Made by a program: the position numbers and the translations under genes
Source: Actinoplanes sp. NBC_00393
GTDB lineage: Bacteria; Actinomycetota; Actinomycetes; Mycobacteriales; Micromonosporaceae
Direction: 5' to 3'
Length of the DNA stretch: 64,000 nucleotides
NCBI RefSeq assembly: GCF_036053395.1
Contig: NZ_CP107942.1
Span: 9,146,001-9,210,000 of the forward strand
Notes under the pieces: generated by a model
The model's input: only the letters and a program-made list of their open reading frames with translations
What the model was told of the DNA's origin: nothing
Database searches by the model: none
Shown here: positions 20,417-30,088 of the stretch, piece by piece
How the letters are laid out: the number at the start of each line of letters is the position of its first letter
Numbering within the stretch: the first letter of the stretch is position 1

Positions 20417-21562
20417 CTAAGCCGGAATGCGGTAGCCCCGCTTGACCACCGTCTGGACCACGCCGGAGATGGCCAGGCCGGCTCGGAGGCGGGCGACCGC
20501 CATCTCGACCGCGTGCTCGTCGGCGCCGCGGGGGAGGGCCTGGAGCAGCGCGGCGCGGGAGAGTACTCGGCCCGGTGACTCGGCCAGGGCACGCAGGACG
20601 GCCATCGGGGCCGGCGCCAGGGGGCGCAGCTCGCCGTCCACGATTGCGGCATGGCCGCGCAGGGTCAGCGAGTGGCCGGAGACCTGCAGCGTGACGGCGC
20701 GTTTGGGCAGCTCGTCCACGATGGTGCGGACCAGCGCGCTGAGCCGGGCGCGTCCCGGTGCGGAGACCGGTACGTCATGCAGGCGCAGCGGCGCTGCAGT
20801 GACCGGGCCCACGCACGCGGCGAGCACGTCCTTGCGGAAGGCGTCGAGGAGCGCATCGGTTCCGGTGCCGGCGGCCCGCAGCACCGCGTGCACGGCAGCA
20901 GCTGAGGTGAACGTCACTGCATCCACCAGCCTGCCGATGATCAGGTCGACGAGCCGGTGCAGCGGGGCCGGATCGGTCGGCGGCGCCCAGCGGTAGACCG
21001 GAAGCTCGATCACCCGGGCGCCCGCGGACTGCAGAGCCTCCGTGTACTCCGGCTGGCTCTCCCCGTGCAGCTGCATCGCCACGGTGAGACCGTCGAGGCC
21101 CCGGGCGGTCAGATGCTCGACGACCTCCTCGAAGCCTTCGCCGTCGGGAGACCACTGATCCTGCAGGCCGGCGGTGCGGACCGCGGCGCGGGCCTTGGGG
21201 CCACGAGCTACGAGGTACGCCCGGGACAGCACCGCCCGCAGCGGTTCCCCCAGCCCCCAGCCGTCCGCCGCCTCGAGCCAGCCGCGCATGCCGATCCCGG
21301 TGTTGACCAGCACGATGTCCGGTGGGGTGTCGAGGCAGGCCCGGGTGGCGGCACGCAGTTCGGCGTCGTCGGAGATCGGGACGATGCGCAGCGCCGGGGC
21401 CAGCACCACCCGCGCGCCACGGGCCTCGAGAAGGATGGCGAGCTCGTCCTTGCGGCGGTCGGCGGTGACACCGATCGTGTAGCCGGATAGGGACGCCGTG
21501 GGCTCCGCCAGGGCGGCCTCGGTCAGCGCCGCCCGGCGGGCGCCCGGGGTCCGGTCCGTCAT
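20417..21562 (-). CDS. hemD: Uroporphyrinogen-III synthase fused to a winged-helix DNA-binding domain
   Basis: About 381 aa from ATG 21562 (MTDRTPGARR); an earlier ATG at 21676 adds only unconserved sequence. Residues about 20-285 are the two-lobed HemD fold: LSGYTIGVTADRRKDELAILLEARGA at the start, LVNTGIGMRGW, LVARGPKARAAVRTAGL, VIELPVYRWAPP and AVTFTSAAAVHAVLRAAG. Residues about 290-381 are a Trans_reg_C winged helix (PLAPAPMAVLRALAESPGRVLSRAALLQAL ... VVKRGYRIPA) of the kind used by OmpR-type regulators. This fusion is known in actinobacteria. Standard HemD is about 250 aa. It stands alone, not with other heme genes, so regulation rather than bulk synthesis is possible. Confidence 0.87.
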   Translation of the reverse strand: MTDRTPGARRAALTEAALAEPTASLSGYTIGVTADRRKDELAILLEARGARVVLAPALRIVPISDDAELRAATRACLDTPPDIVLVNTGIGMRGWLEAADGWGLGEPLRAVLSRAYLVARGPKARAAVRTAGLQDQWSPDGEGFEEVVEHLTARGLDGLTVAMQLHGESQPEYTEALQSAGARVIELPVYRWAPPTDPAPLHRLVDLIIGRLVDAVTFTSAAAVHAVLRAAGTGTDALLDAFRKDVLAACVGPVTAAPLRLHDVPVSAPGRARLSALVRTIVDELPKRAVTLQVSGHSLTLRGHAAIVDGELRPLAPAPMAVLRALAESPGRVLSRAALLQALPRGADEHAVEMAVARLRAGLAISGVVQTVVKRGYRIPA

Positions 21563-22072
21563 CCCAAACCCGGTTGGCGAAGACCCGATCCCGGGCCGAG
21601 AAGTCGCGGCGTGGCCGAACGGTCCACCGAAGGGCACGCTCGAAGCCCGCCGTCCTCGGCGTCGACCCGCTCCCATGTCACGCCTGCGTTCTTCGCCGTG
21701 CCTCCGTCCGGGACACGCCGCGACTTCTCCTCACCGAACCGGCGAACCGGCTCGGCGGACACCGTCAGGTCCGTCCTCAACCCTGACGGTGGTCTCTCCA
21801 TGGTGCGCCAGCGAGGGCGGCATCGGCCAATCCGGGTCCGCATCGTTGGAAGGTCCGCACCGTTGGACATGCCTCGAAGCGTGCCGGGGGTGAATTTCGG
21901 TAGAGCGTCCCGTTTGTTTCAAGCCTGCTACGTCAGGCAGAGTGGGTTCCGGCACCCGCTTCGGGTGCGCCGTCAGGGCGGAGTATGCTTGCCTCGTTTG
22001 GGGTTCCGCCAGGGCTGAGTGTCTGCAACCAGGATGCTCGCCGGTTCGTTGGTGCCCTGATCTGCGCCTGTT

Positions 22073-22102
22073 TTGACCACTCGCCGCGCAGCCGGGTATT
22101 GT
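22073..22102 (+). promoter_or_regulatory. Candidate vegetative promoter of rplM-rpsI
   Basis: TTGACC (22073-22078) and TATTGT (22097-22102) are separated by 18 bp, a good match to the main actinobacterial sigma-factor consensus. It lies about 110 bp upstream of rplM, leaving a leader that contains the stem structure at 22141-22170. Confidence 0.55.
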
Positions 22103-22140
22103 TGCCTGCTGTTGTGCATTTGCGAGTGGTCCCTATGTGG

Positions 22141-22170
22141 GGTCGCTTGACGCATCGGCTTGATGCGACC
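22141..22170 (+). promoter_or_regulatory. Mutually exclusive stems in the rplM leader
   Basis: GGTCGC (22141-22146) is the exact complement of GCGACC (22165-22170), while CGCATC (22151-22156) is the exact complement of GATGCG (22162-22167). The two stems share GCG, so only one can form fully at a time. It sits 40 bp before the rplM start, where an autogenous ribosomal-protein control site could lie. Structural inference only. Confidence 0.4.
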
Positions 22171-22210
22171 AGTGCGCGCCCCCAGACCGACGACGAGACA
22201 AGGTAATTCT

Positions 22211-22654
22211 GTGCGTACGTACAGCCCGAAGCCGGGTGAGATCGAGCGTCAGTGGCACATTATCGACGCTTCTGACGTCGTTCTGGGCCGCCTGGCCACC
22301 CACACCGCGAACCTGCTGCGTGGCAAGCACAAGCCCACGTTCGCCCCGCACGTCGACACCGGCGACTTCGTGGTCATCATCAACGCGGGTAAGGTCGCGC
22401 TGACCGGTAACAAGCGTCAGACCAAGGTCGCCTACCGCCACTCCGGCTACCCGGGTGGTCTGAAGCAGGTCGGCTACGAGGAGCTGCTGTCCAAGCGCCC
22501 CGAGAAGGCGATCGAGCTGGCCGTCAAGGGCATGCTTCCGCACAACAAGCTCGCCCGGCAGATCATCAAGAAGCTGAAGGTCTACCCCGGCGCTGAGCAC
22601 CCGCACGCCGCCCAGCAGCCGCAGCCGTTCGAAATCAAGCAGATCGCGCAGTGA
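22211..22654 (+). CDS. rplM: 50S ribosomal protein L13
   Basis: 147 aa. The start (M)[19 protein letters not shown] and the signatures [46 protein letters not shown] and [14 protein letters not shown] are standard L13. GTG 22211 is chosen because the family begins exactly here and AAGG lies upstream at 22200-22203; the frame is open further 5' without homology. Full length. First gene of the classic L13-S9 operon. Confidence 0.97.
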   Translation: MRTYSPKPGEIERQWHIIDASDVVLGRLATHTANLLRGKHKPTFAPHVDTGDFVVIINAGKVALTGNKRQTKVAYRHSGYPGGLKQVGYEELLSKRPEKAIELAVKGMLPHNKLARQIIKKLKVYPGAEHPHAAQQPQPFEIKQIAQ

Positions 22655-22674
22655 GCGCGGGAGAAGGCAGCAGC

Positions 22675-23181
22675 ATGACCGACATCGTCGAGCCCGAGGT
22701 CGTCGAGACCGTCGAGACTGTCGAGGAGCCCGCTGAGACGGTTGTCGTCGTCGAGGCTCCCGCGCCGGCCCCGGTCCGCGCCCCGCGTCCCGGTGACCGT
22801 CCCGTCCAGACCGTGGGCCGCCGCAAGGAGGCCATCGTCCGGGTCCGTCTCGTCCCCGGCACCGGCAAGATCACCTGCAACGGTCGCGACCTCGAGAACT
22901 ACTTCCCGAGCAAGGTGAACCAGCAGCTGATCCGTGAGCCGCTGGTGACCGCCGAGCGCACCGAGCAGTACGACGTCATCGCGAACCTCCGTGGTGGCGG
23001 CATCACCGGCCAGGCCGGCGCCCTGCGTCTCGCCATCGCTCGCGCTCTGATCGTGAACGAGCCGGACGACCGCCCCGCCCTGAAGAAGGCCGGCTTCCTG
23101 ACCCGTGACGCCCGGGTCAAGGAGAGCAAGAAGTACGGTCTCAAGAAGGCCCGTAAGGCTCCGCAGTACTCGAAGCGCTGA
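22675..23181 (+). CDS. rpsI: 30S ribosomal protein S9 with acidic N-terminal extension
   Basis: 168 aa. The C-terminal 130 residues are S9: [47 protein letters not shown] and the basic end [15 protein letters not shown] that reaches the decoding site. The first 37 or so residues are Glu/Val/Pro-rich and acidic, an extension common in actinobacterial S9. ATG 22675 is preferred for its GAGAAGG site, although a GTG overlaps the rplM stop at 22651. Followed by a strong hairpin. Confidence 0.97.
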   Translation: MTDIVEPEVVETVETVEEPAETVVVVEAPAPAPVRAPRPGDRPVQTVGRRKEAIVRVRLVPGTGKITCNGRDLENYFPSKVNQQLIREPLVTAERTEQYDVIANLRGGGITGQAGALRLAIARALIVNEPDDRPALKKAGFLTRDARVKESKKYGLKKARKAPQYSKR

Positions 23182-23200
23182 TTTTTGCGCCGTTTTCGAC

Positions 23201-23247
23201 CGACGGTCGAGCCCACCTCCTGCTTTTGGAGGCGTGCTCGGCCGTCG
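23201..23247 (+). terminator. Hairpin terminator of rplM-rpsI
   Basis: A 20-bp left arm (23201-23220, starting CGACGGTCGAGC) pairs with 23228-23247 (ending GCTCGGCCGTCG) with one wobble and two mismatches, around a 7-base loop. GTTTTC follows shortly after. It lies 20 bp after the rpsI stop and 100 bp before glmM. Confidence 0.75.
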
Positions 23248-23348
23248 CCGTTTTCATCCCTCCCCAACTAGCCGTTCCGGTACTCCTGGACCTGCGGCAT
23301 CCTGTTGCAGGCTTGAGCCCAGCGTGTTACCGGCGAAAGGAAGCCGCC

Positions 23349-24701
23349 ATGGGGCGACTCTTCGGCACTGACGGCGTTCGTGGTCTTGCGAACGGCGAAC
23401 TGCTCACCCCCGAACTGGCCCTGAAGGTCGCGGTCGCGGCCGCACGGGTCCTGGTCGAGACCGACGGCAGCCACCAGCCGCTCGCCATCGTGGGGCGTGA
23501 CCCCCGGGCCAGCGGCGAGATGCTGGAAGCCGCGGTCGTCGCGGGTCTGACCAGTGCCGGCGCCAACGTGGTACGGGTCGGCGTGCTGCCCACCCCGGCG
23601 GTCGCCTACCTCGTCGGGCAGACCAACGCCGACCTCGGCGTGATGCTGTCCGCCTCGCACAACCCCATGCCGGACAATGGGATCAAGCTCTTCGCCGCCG
23701 GTGGCACCAAGCTGCCGGACGAGCTGGAGGAGCGGATCGAGCAGGCCGTCGAGGACGGGCACGGTCTGGTCGGCCGGCCGACCGGGGCCGCGATCGGCCG
23801 GGTCCACGACCTGCTGGACGGCGCCGAGCACTACATCAAGCACCTGGTCGACTCGATCCCGCACCCCCTGGACGGAATCAAGGTCGTGGTGGACTGCGCG
23901 AACGGCGCGGCCAGTGAGGCCGGCCCGGTGGCGTACCGGGAGGCCGGCGCCGAGGTCATCGCGATCCACGCCGAGCCGGACGGGCTGAACATCAACGATG
24001 AGTGCGGTTCGACGCACCTTGACAAGGTGCGTGAGGCCGTGCTGCGGGAGGGCGCCGACCTCGGCATCGCCCACGACGGCGACGCCGACCGCTGCCTGGC
24101 GGTCACCGCCTCCGGCGAGGTCGTCGACGGCGACCAGATCATGGCGATCCTGGCGCTGGCGATGCGCGACAACGGCACGCTCACCGACGACACGCTGGTC
24201 GCCACCGTGATGAGCAACCTCGGGCTGCGGATCGCGATGAAGCAGGCCGGCATCAAGCTGGTCGAGACCAAGGTCGGCGACCGGTACGTGCTGGAGGAGC
24301 TGCAGAACGACGGGCTGGCGCTCGGCGGCGAGCAGAGCGGGCACATCGTGATGCCGGCCTTCGCCACCACCGGCGACGGCGTGCTGACCGGCCTGCACCT
24401 GATGGCCCAGGTCGCTGCCTCCGGCAAGTCGCTGGCCGACCTGGCCGCCGTGGTGCACAAGCTGCCGCAGGTCCTGATCAACGTGAAGGTCGGCGACCGG
24501 GAGGCCGGCGCGGCCGCCCCGACCGTGCAGGCCGCGGTCGCCCTGGCCGAGAACGAGCTGGGCGAGACCGGCCGGGTGCTGCTGCGCCCGTCCGGCACCG
24601 AGCCGCTGGTCCGGGTGATGGTCGAGGCCGCCACCGAGGACAAGGCGCGCGAGGTGGCCGAGCGGATCGCCGCCGAGGTGTCGGCGGCCAGCCCGGCCTG
24701 A
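23349..24701 (+). CDS. glmM: Phosphoglucosamine mutase GlmM
   Basis: 450 aa enzyme converting glucosamine-6-phosphate to glucosamine-1-phosphate for cell-wall precursors. The start [15 protein letters not shown] is diagnostic. The phosphoserine motif is [15 protein letters not shown] (about 101-115, Ser103), the metal loop is HDGDADRC, the sugar-binding loop is [11 protein letters not shown], and the C-terminal phosphate loop is [15 protein letters not shown] 23349 with AAAGGA upstream. It works with glmS at 26770. It ends one base before the convergent aminotransferase stop. Confidence 0.96.
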   Translation: MGRLFGTDGVRGLANGELLTPELALKVAVAAARVLVETDGSHQPLAIVGRDPRASGEMLEAAVVAGLTSAGANVVRVGVLPTPAVAYLVGQTNADLGVMLSASHNPMPDNGIKLFAAGGTKLPDELEERIEQAVEDGHGLVGRPTGAAIGRVHDLLDGAEHYIKHLVDSIPHPLDGIKVVVDCANGAASEAGPVAYREAGAEVIAIHAEPDGLNINDECGSTHLDKVREAVLREGADLGIAHDGDADRCLAVTASGEVVDGDQIMAILALAMRDNGTLTDDTLVATVMSNLGLRIAMKQAGIKLVETKVGDRYVLEELQNDGLALGGEQSGHIVMPAFATTGDGVLTGLHLMAQVAASGKSLADLAAVVHKLPQVLINVKVGDREAGAAAPTVQAAVALAENELGETGRVLLRPSGTEPLVRVMVEAATEDKAREVAERIAAEVSAASPA

Positions 24702-25874
24702 TCAGCTGAGCGTCTTGAGTCGCTGAACTGCCTCGTCGATCACCTCGGCGCGCTTGCAGAAGGCGAATCGGATGAGGTGCCGGCCCGCGTCCTGATGGTC
24801 GTAGAAGACCTGGGTCGGCACCGCCACGACGCCGCAGCGCTCCGGCAGCTGCCGGCAGAACTCGATGCCGTCGGTACCGCCCAGCGGGCGGATGTCGGCG
24901 GTCACGAAGTAGGTGCCCTCAGACGGCAGCACGGCCAGCCCGGCGTCGGTGAGCCCGGACACGAGACGGTCCCGGCGCTCCTGGAGTCCGGCGGCGAAAC
25001 CGGAGAAGTAGGAGTCCGGCAGGCCCAGGGCCACGGCGACCGCGGGCTGCAGCGGTGACGCGTTCACGAACGTCAGGAACTGCTTGACCCGCAGCATCGC
25101 GGAGAGCAGCGACGCCGGTCCGGTGGCCCAGCCGACCTTCCACCCGGTGCAGGAGAAGGTCTTGCCGGCCGAGGAGATGCGCAGGGTGCGCTCGCGCATG
25201 CCGGGAAGACCGGCCAGCGGGACGTGCGGGGAGGCGGCGTCGGAGAAGACCAGATGCTCGTAGACCTCGTCGGTCACCGCGTAGGCGTCGTGCTCCTGGC
25301 AGAGGGCCGCGATCAGGGCCAGCTCGTCCGGGGTGAAGACCTTGCCGGTCGGGTTGTGCGGTGAGTTGAGCAGCACCAACCGGGTACGCGGACCGAACAC
25401 CGCGCGCAGCTCCGCCTCGTCGAACCCGTACCGGCCGTCGGCGCCGGGACGCAGGGTGACCGGCCTGCGGACCGCTCCGGCCAGGGTGATCGAGGCCGCG
25501 TACGAGTCGTAGTACGGCTCGAAGCAGACCACCTCGTCGCCGGTCTCGCAGAGCGCCAGGATCGTGGCGGCGATCGCCTCGGTGGCGCCCGCGGTCACGG
25601 CGACCTCGGTGTCCGGGTCCCGGCTCAGTCCCCAGAACCGCTGCTCGTGCGCGGTGATCGCGTGGCGCAGCGCGGGGATGCCGGCGAGCGGAGGGTACTG
25701 ATTGGCGCCGGAGGCCAGCGCCTCGGCGGCCGCAGCCAGCATCTCGGCGGGGCCGTCCGAGTCCGGGAAGCCCTGACCGAGATTCACCGCACCGGTACGC
25801 ACGGCGAGCGCCGACATCTCCGTGAAGATCGTGGTGCCGAACGGCCGCATCCGCGCGACCAGGGGATCGGTCAT
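24702..25874 (-). CDS. PLP-dependent class I/II aminotransferase (DapC / kynurenine aminotransferase-like)
   Basis: 390 aa fold-type I aminotransferase. Key motifs: VNLGQGFPDSDGP near the start, the PLP ring loop TAGATEAIAA, FEPYYDSY, NSPHNPTGKVF (Asn contact), TDEVYEHLVF (Asp contact with the pyridine nitrogen) and SSAGKTFSCTGWKVGW with the Schiff-base Lys near 237. The C-terminal RFAFCKR holds the substrate carboxylate Arg. Close relatives are annotated as succinyldiaminopimelate, methionine or kynurenine aminotransferases, and sequence alone does not choose. Start ATG 25874 overlaps the stop of the MmpS-like gene upstream (ATGA), so the two are coupled. Confidence 0.87.
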   Translation of the reverse strand: MTDPLVARMRPFGTTIFTEMSALAVRTGAVNLGQGFPDSDGPAEMLAAAAEALASGANQYPPLAGIPALRHAITAHEQRFWGLSRDPDTEVAVTAGATEAIAATILALCETGDEVVCFEPYYDSYAASITLAGAVRRPVTLRPGADGRYGFDEAELRAVFGPRTRLVLLNSPHNPTGKVFTPDELALIAALCQEHDAYAVTDEVYEHLVFSDAASPHVPLAGLPGMRERTLRISSAGKTFSCTGWKVGWATGPASLLSAMLRVKQFLTFVNASPLQPAVAVALGLPDSYFSGFAAGLQERRDRLVSGLTDAGLAVLPSEGTYFVTADIRPLGGTDGIEFCRQLPERCGVVAVPTQVFYDHQDAGRHLIRFAFCKRAEVIDEAVQRLKTLS

Positions 25875-26599
25875 TTGAAGATCAGCTTGTTGCAGGTCGT
25901 GGTGGCCCAGCCGCCCGCCGCGCTGTTCGTGGCGACCTCTTCGTCGTCGACCGTGGCCCGGCACTCGATGGATCCGTCACCGTCCGCGCCGCGGGTCGCG
26001 GTGACCGAGACGAACGCGGCGCCCTTCATCTTGGTGGTCACCTTCCACGGCAGGTCGACGTTTTCGACCACCTTGGGGGTGCTCCCCAACTGTTCGGCGT
26101 AGATGATGTTCGCCGGACCGTCGCCGGTCACCTCATACGTCACGGTGATTTCCGCGCCCTCGTCGAGGCCCGGAAGATTGGGCAAATCGGTCGGAAGCTC
26201 GGGCAGATCGGTGGGCAGAGCCGGCGCCTCGGTGGGCAGCACGTCGGCGGTCGCCTCCTGCACCTCCTGGGTGGCCCGCTGGACCAGCAGCACGCCGGCG
26301 GTGACCACGCCACCGCAGAGCAGCAGCGAGACGGCGACGATCACCGCGATGATCGGCTTGTTGCTCCGGCGCGGCGGTGGCGGGGGCGGTGGGGCGCCGT
26401 ATCCCGGCCACGGCGGTGGAGGGTATTGGCCCTGGCCGGGAGGCTGCTGACCGTAGTCCGGCGTGTATCCCGGCGGGGCATAGTTGACCGGCGGGAACTG
26501 CGAGGTCGGCGGGTACTCCGGCTCCGGCTCATACGGCGGGGGAGTGGCCTGGCCCGGGGTGAACTCCGGTGGCTTGGGCGGCTGGTGCGGCTCACTCAT
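25871..26599 (-). CDS. Pro-rich membrane protein with MmpS-like C-terminal domain
   Basis: 242 aa. The first 95 or so residues are Pro/Tyr/Gly-rich and cytoplasmic (PPPYEPEPEYPPTSQFPP). One membrane segment follows (PIIAVIVAVSLLLCGGVVTAGVL), then a Pro/Leu repeat stalk (LPTDLPELPTDLPNLPG), then an outside beta domain (ITVTYEVTGDGPANIIYAEQ ... CRATVDDEEVATNSAAGG) like the MmpS/transport-accessory domains of actinobacteria. Two cysteines are placed for a disulfide. ATG 26599 has the excellent site GGAGGAAAG; the longer frame adds 20 unconserved residues. Role unknown; an MmpL partner is not in the window. Confidence 0.8.
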   Translation of the reverse strand: MSEPHQPPKPPEFTPGQATPPPYEPEPEYPPTSQFPPVNYAPPGYTPDYGQQPPGQGQYPPPPWPGYGAPPPPPPPRRSNKPIIAVIVAVSLLLCGGVVTAGVLLVQRATQEVQEATADVLPTEAPALPTDLPELPTDLPNLPGLDEGAEITVTYEVTGDGPANIIYAEQLGSTPKVVENVDLPWKVTTKMKGAAFVSVTATRGADGDGSIECRATVDDEEVATNSAAGGWATTTCNKLIFK

Positions 26600-26733
26600 C
26601 TTTCCTCCAGGTGGGGCGCCGTAGCCGACGGTACGCCAGGACTGCGAATCGATCGTCACCCACCCGTACGGGGCAAGCGAGGATGAGCTATCGTTCCGAT
26701 CACAGGCGATGCTCGAAAGCGCACTTCCCGAGC

Positions 26734-26762
26734 ATGACGTTTGAGCGAAAGTCGGCTACGCT
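26734..26762 (+). promoter_or_regulatory. Candidate promoter giving a leaderless glmS transcript
   Basis: ATGACG (26734-26739) and TACGCT (26757-26762) are spaced by 17 bp. The -10 element ends 7 bases before the glmS ATG and no Shine-Dalgarno is present, so transcription would start at or next to the start codon. Confidence 0.5.
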
Positions 26763-26769
26763 GCCCGGC

Positions 26770-28653
26770 ATGTGTGGGATCGTGGGTTACGTAGGCAATC
26801 GTCCGGCGTTGGGCATCGTCCTCGACGGGCTGCGGCGACTGGAGTACCGCGGGTACGACTCCGCGGGCGTCGCCATCCTCGACGGTGACGTCGTCCAGAC
26901 CGAGAAGCGGGCGGGCAAGCTCGCCAACCTGGAGAAGGCGCTGAGCGAGCGCCCCGAGGACGGCATCACCTCCGGGGTGAGCGGCATCGGGCACACCCGC
27001 TGGGCCACGCACGGCGGCCCGACCGACCGCAACGCCCACCCGCACCTGTCCGCCGACGGCCGGGTCGCCGTCATCCACAACGGCATCATCGAGAACTTCG
27101 CCCGGCTGCGCGCCGAGCTCGAGGCCGACGGCATCGAGTTCCGCAGCGACACCGACACCGAGTGCGCAGCGCACCTGCTCGCCGCCGAGCTCCGGGCGCT
27201 GCGCGCGTCCGGCGCCGAGGACGGTCCGGCGCTGCTCGCCGAGGGCATGCGGCGTACGGTCCGCCGGCTGGAGGGCGCCTTCACGCTGCTCGCCGTCGAC
27301 GTCGCGGTGCCGGACGCGGTGATCGCCGCCCGGCGCAACTCGCCGCTGGTCGTCGGTCGCGGCAACGGGGAGAACTTCCTGGCCAGCGACGTCTCGGCGT
27401 TCATCGAGCACACCCGCGAGGCGATCGAGCTGGGCCAGGACCAGGTGGTTCTGATCACCCCGGCCGGGATCGAGATCACCGGCTTCGACGGCACGCCCGC
27501 CACCGGGACCGAGTTCCACATCGACTGGGACGCGTCGGCCGCGGAGAAGGGCGGCTACGACTACTTCATGCTCAAGGAGATCGCCGAGCAGCCGCAGGCC
27601 ATCGCGGACACGCTCCTCGGCCGGCTCTCCGAGCGTGGCGAGATCATCCTGGACGAGGTCCGCCTCACCGACCAGGACCTGCGCGACGTCGACAAGGTCT
27701 TCATCGTCGCCTGCGGCACCTCCTTCCACGCCGGCATGGTCGCGAAATACGCCATCGAGCACTGGGTGCGCATCCCCTGCGAGGTGGAGCTGGCCAGCGA
27801 GTTCCGGTACCGGGACCCGATCCTGGACCGGTCCACGCTGGTGATCGCGATCAGCCAGTCCGGCGAGACCATGGACACGCTGATGGCGATCCGGCACGCC
27901 AAGGAGCAGAAGGCCCGGGTCCTGGCGATCTGCAACACCAACGGATCGACCATCCCGCGGGAGTCCGACGCGGTCCTCTACACCCACGGCGGGCCGGAGA
28001 TCGCCGTCGCCTCCACCAAGGCGTTCCTCACCCAGCTGGTCGCCTGCTACCTGATCGGCCTGCACCTGGCCCAGATCCGCGGCGTCATGTACGCCGACGA
28101 GGTCGCCGCCGTGGTCGAGAAGCTCCAGGCCACCCCGGACGCCCTGCGCGCCCTGCTCGACCGGATGGAGTCGGTCCGTGAGCTGGCCCGTGACCTGCGG
28201 ACCGCCTCGGCCATCCTCTTCATCGGCCGGCACGTCGGCTTCCCGGTGGCCCTCGAGGGCGCGCTGAAGCTCAAGGAGCTGGCGTACATGCACGCCGAGG
28301 GCTTCGCCGCCGGTGAGCTCAAGCACGGCCCGATCTCCCTGATCGACGAGGGCACCCCGGTGGTGTGCGTGGTCCCGTCGCCGGCCGGCCGCGGTGTCAT
28401 GCGCGACAAGGTGGTGTCGAACATCCAGGAGGTACGTGCCCGTGGCGCCCGCACCATCGTGATCGCCGAGGAGGGCGACGAGGACGTCCGCGCCTTCGCC
28501 GACCACCTGATCACGGTGCCGCACACCCCCACGCTGCTGGCCCCGCTGCTGACCACGGTCCCGCTGCAGGTCCTGGCCTGCGAGATCGCCTCGGCCCGCG
28601 GCCACGACGTCGACCAGCCGCGGAACCTGGCCAAGTCGGTCACGGTCGAGTAG
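26770..28653 (+). CDS. glmS: Glutamine-fructose-6-phosphate aminotransferase GlmS
   Basis: 627 aa. The N-terminal glutaminase begins MCGIVGYVGNRPALG with nucleophile Cys2 exposed after Met removal, which fixes the start at 26770. It contains RRLEYRGYDSAGVA and GHTRWATHGGPTDRNAHPH. Two SIS sugar-isomerase domains follow (IVACGTSFHAGMVAKY, ISQSGETMDTLMAI; FIGRHVGFPVALEGALKLKELAYMHAEGF), and it ends NLAKSVTVE. It makes glucosamine-6-phosphate, the substrate of GlmM. No glmS ribozyme is seen upstream. The last 14 bp overlap the convergent DUF1023 gene. Confidence 0.96.
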   Translation: MCGIVGYVGNRPALGIVLDGLRRLEYRGYDSAGVAILDGDVVQTEKRAGKLANLEKALSERPEDGITSGVSGIGHTRWATHGGPTDRNAHPHLSADGRVAVIHNGIIENFARLRAELEADGIEFRSDTDTECAAHLLAAELRALRASGAEDGPALLAEGMRRTVRRLEGAFTLLAVDVAVPDAVIAARRNSPLVVGRGNGENFLASDVSAFIEHTREAIELGQDQVVLITPAGIEITGFDGTPATGTEFHIDWDASAAEKGGYDYFMLKEIAEQPQAIADTLLGRLSERGEIILDEVRLTDQDLRDVDKVFIVACGTSFHAGMVAKYAIEHWVRIPCEVELASEFRYRDPILDRSTLVIAISQSGETMDTLMAIRHAKEQKARVLAICNTNGSTIPRESDAVLYTHGGPEIAVASTKAFLTQLVACYLIGLHLAQIRGVMYADEVAAVVEKLQATPDALRALLDRMESVRELARDLRTASAILFIGRHVGFPVALEGALKLKELAYMHAEGFAAGELKHGPISLIDEGTPVVCVVPSPAGRGVMRDKVVSNIQEVRARGARTIVIAEEGDEDVRAFADHLITVPHTPTLLAPLLTTVPLQVLACEIASARGHDVDQPRNLAKSVTVE

Positions 28654-30088
28654 GCGGCTCCCCACCGAGAGCGAGGGCGGTCAGCGCGTCGAGCGCGGGC
28701 CGCCCTTCGTCCCAGTAGCCCAGGTGCCCGGCGTCGACCTGGCTGCGGAAGACCCGGGCGCCGAAGTCCGGCCCGCTCGGGTTCTCGCCGAACCACAACT
28801 CCCCGATGCCGGGGCGGACCGCGAGGTACTGGATCGGGTCGGTCAGCGACGTCGACGACCAGACCCGGTCCGCCGGGACGGTGAGCTCGGCGGCTTCATC
28901 GACGCCGACTCCCGGCGAGCCGACGAAGACGACCCGGTCAGCCTCCAGCCGTTCGCCGGATGCGGCCTCGCCGACGACCAGCGAGCCGTAACTGTGCCCG
29001 AGCAGGGTCTGATCCGCGCGTGGTCCCTCGTGAGTGGTCCGCAGGCCCTCCTGGAACCGGCGCAGCTCGGCGGCGCCGTCCCGGGCCTGCCGGTCGGAGA
29101 ACGCCTCGTGCAGGAAGTCCGGCGCGTCGTAGTCCAGCCACAGCACCGCGCTGGTCGACTCGGCCGGGCCGAGTTCGGCGGCGCGGACCGCGACCCGTTC
29201 GGCCCGGGTCAGCTCGCCGCCGAGCGAGGCCAGGTCGGAGGTCATGCCGGGCACGTGGGTGAGGACGTGGGCGGCCCGGTCCGGGTCGCCGAGCGCGACC
29301 ACGGCCCGGCCGTCACCGGCGGTGTCCAGACCCATGAGGTACGCCCGGGGCCCGGCATCGTCATCCAATCGGGCGGTCAGCTCGTCGAGCCCTTCGCGTC
29401 GTTCCCGGCCGGCTTCGGCGCGATGCTGATCGAGGAAGGCACGGTGTTGCTCCAGCAGCAGCCGATTTGCCAGATCGCGGTCGGCCGCCGGGATGCCGTC
29501 CGTGCCGGCAATCGAGCCGGGCTCGCAGGCCAGCACCCAGTTCCGCTCGGCGGCAGTGAGGCCCGCCCACCACCGCCGCACCTCGGCCGGCGTGGCGGTG
29601 CACGATGGCCGGACAGGCTCGGCCAATGGATCGGCGTCGCCGGTGAGACGGGCCAGCCGGAGTGCGGCTGCGTCGTCGGCCTGAGCGGCCACCGAGATCG
29701 CCGCGGCCAGGTCAGCCGCGACGGACTCGCCGCCGGAGCCGTGGACCGTACCGTTCTCATCGATCCGAAGGCCGGCCTGCTGGGCCCGGCTGCGGGCCCG
29801 GTCCAGCAGCGTGCGGGCCCGGCCCAGCGCCGCGGCGAACTCGCTGAGCGCCTGATCGGCCCGCCAGCAGAACAGCCGGAACAGCACCATGCGCCGGCGG
29901 AACCCGCCCAGCCGGGCGACGGCCGCATCGGCCGCCGGGCCCGACCAGACTTCCCGCAACCGGGCGGCGGCCGGCCCGAACTCGGCGCAGAACGCCCCCG
30001 CGATGGCCGCCCAGCGACGCCACGCCAGCGCGGCAGCCCGCCAGCGGGCCGGATCGGTGATCCGCAGTCGCGCGTAGACCGAGCTCAT
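28640..30088 (-). CDS. WXG-like helical domain fused to DUF1023 alpha/beta hydrolase
   Basis: 482 aa. The N-terminal 130 residues form a long helical hairpin with [17 protein letters not shown] at the turn, like WXG100 type VII secretion substrates. The C-terminal 250 residues are a DUF1023 alpha/beta hydrolase: [24 protein letters not shown], nucleophile elbow [15 protein letters not shown] (Ser), [13 protein letters not shown], and late [12 protein letters not shown] with the probable catalytic His. Such proteins are often paired with small ESX substrates, as here: the next gene upstream overlaps by 4 bp (ATGA). Likely an exported lipase- or esterase-like effector; substrate unknown. Confidence 0.83.
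   Translation of the reverse strand: MSSVYARLRITDPARWRAAALAWRRWAAIAGAFCAEFGPAAARLREVWSGPAADAAVARLGGFRRRMVLFRLFCWRADQALSEFAAALGRARTLLDRARSRAQQAGLRIDENGTVHGSGGESVAADLAAAISVAAQADDAAALRLARLTGDADPLAEPVRPSCTATPAEVRRWWAGLTAAERNWVLACEPGSIAGTDGIPAADRDLANRLLLEQHRAFLDQHRAEAGRERREGLDELTARLDDDAGPRAYLMGLDTAGDGRAVVALGDPDRAAHVLTHVPGMTSDLASLGGELTRAERVAVRAAELGPAESTSAVLWLDYDAPDFLHEAFSDRQARDGAAELRRFQEGLRTTHEGPRADQTLLGHSYGSLVVGEAASGERLEADRVVFVGSPGVGVDEAAELTVPADRVWSSTSLTDPIQYLAVRPGIGELWFGENPSGPDFGARVFRSQVDAGHLGYWDEGRPALDALTALALGGEPPTRP

Larger units (their letters stand above)
21563..22210. other. Long gene-free leader region before rplM
   Basis: 648 bp between the divergent hemD-like gene and rplM. Several short frames exist but none has a ribosome binding site, family motifs or the expected codon use. 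The right half holds a candidate vegetative promoter and a paired-stem structure just before rplM, annotated separately. The left half (21563-22060) shows nothing I can name. Confidence 0.55.

Noticed and set aside
21611..22018. Possible small gene between the hemD-like gene and rplM
   Set aside because: Ser/Arg/Pro-rich translation, no ribosome binding site, no domain, and codon use unlike neighbours.
26600..26769. glmS ribozyme or leader element
   Set aside because: The gap before glmS is short, contains a promoter-like pair next to the start codon, and none of the ribozyme core is visible.
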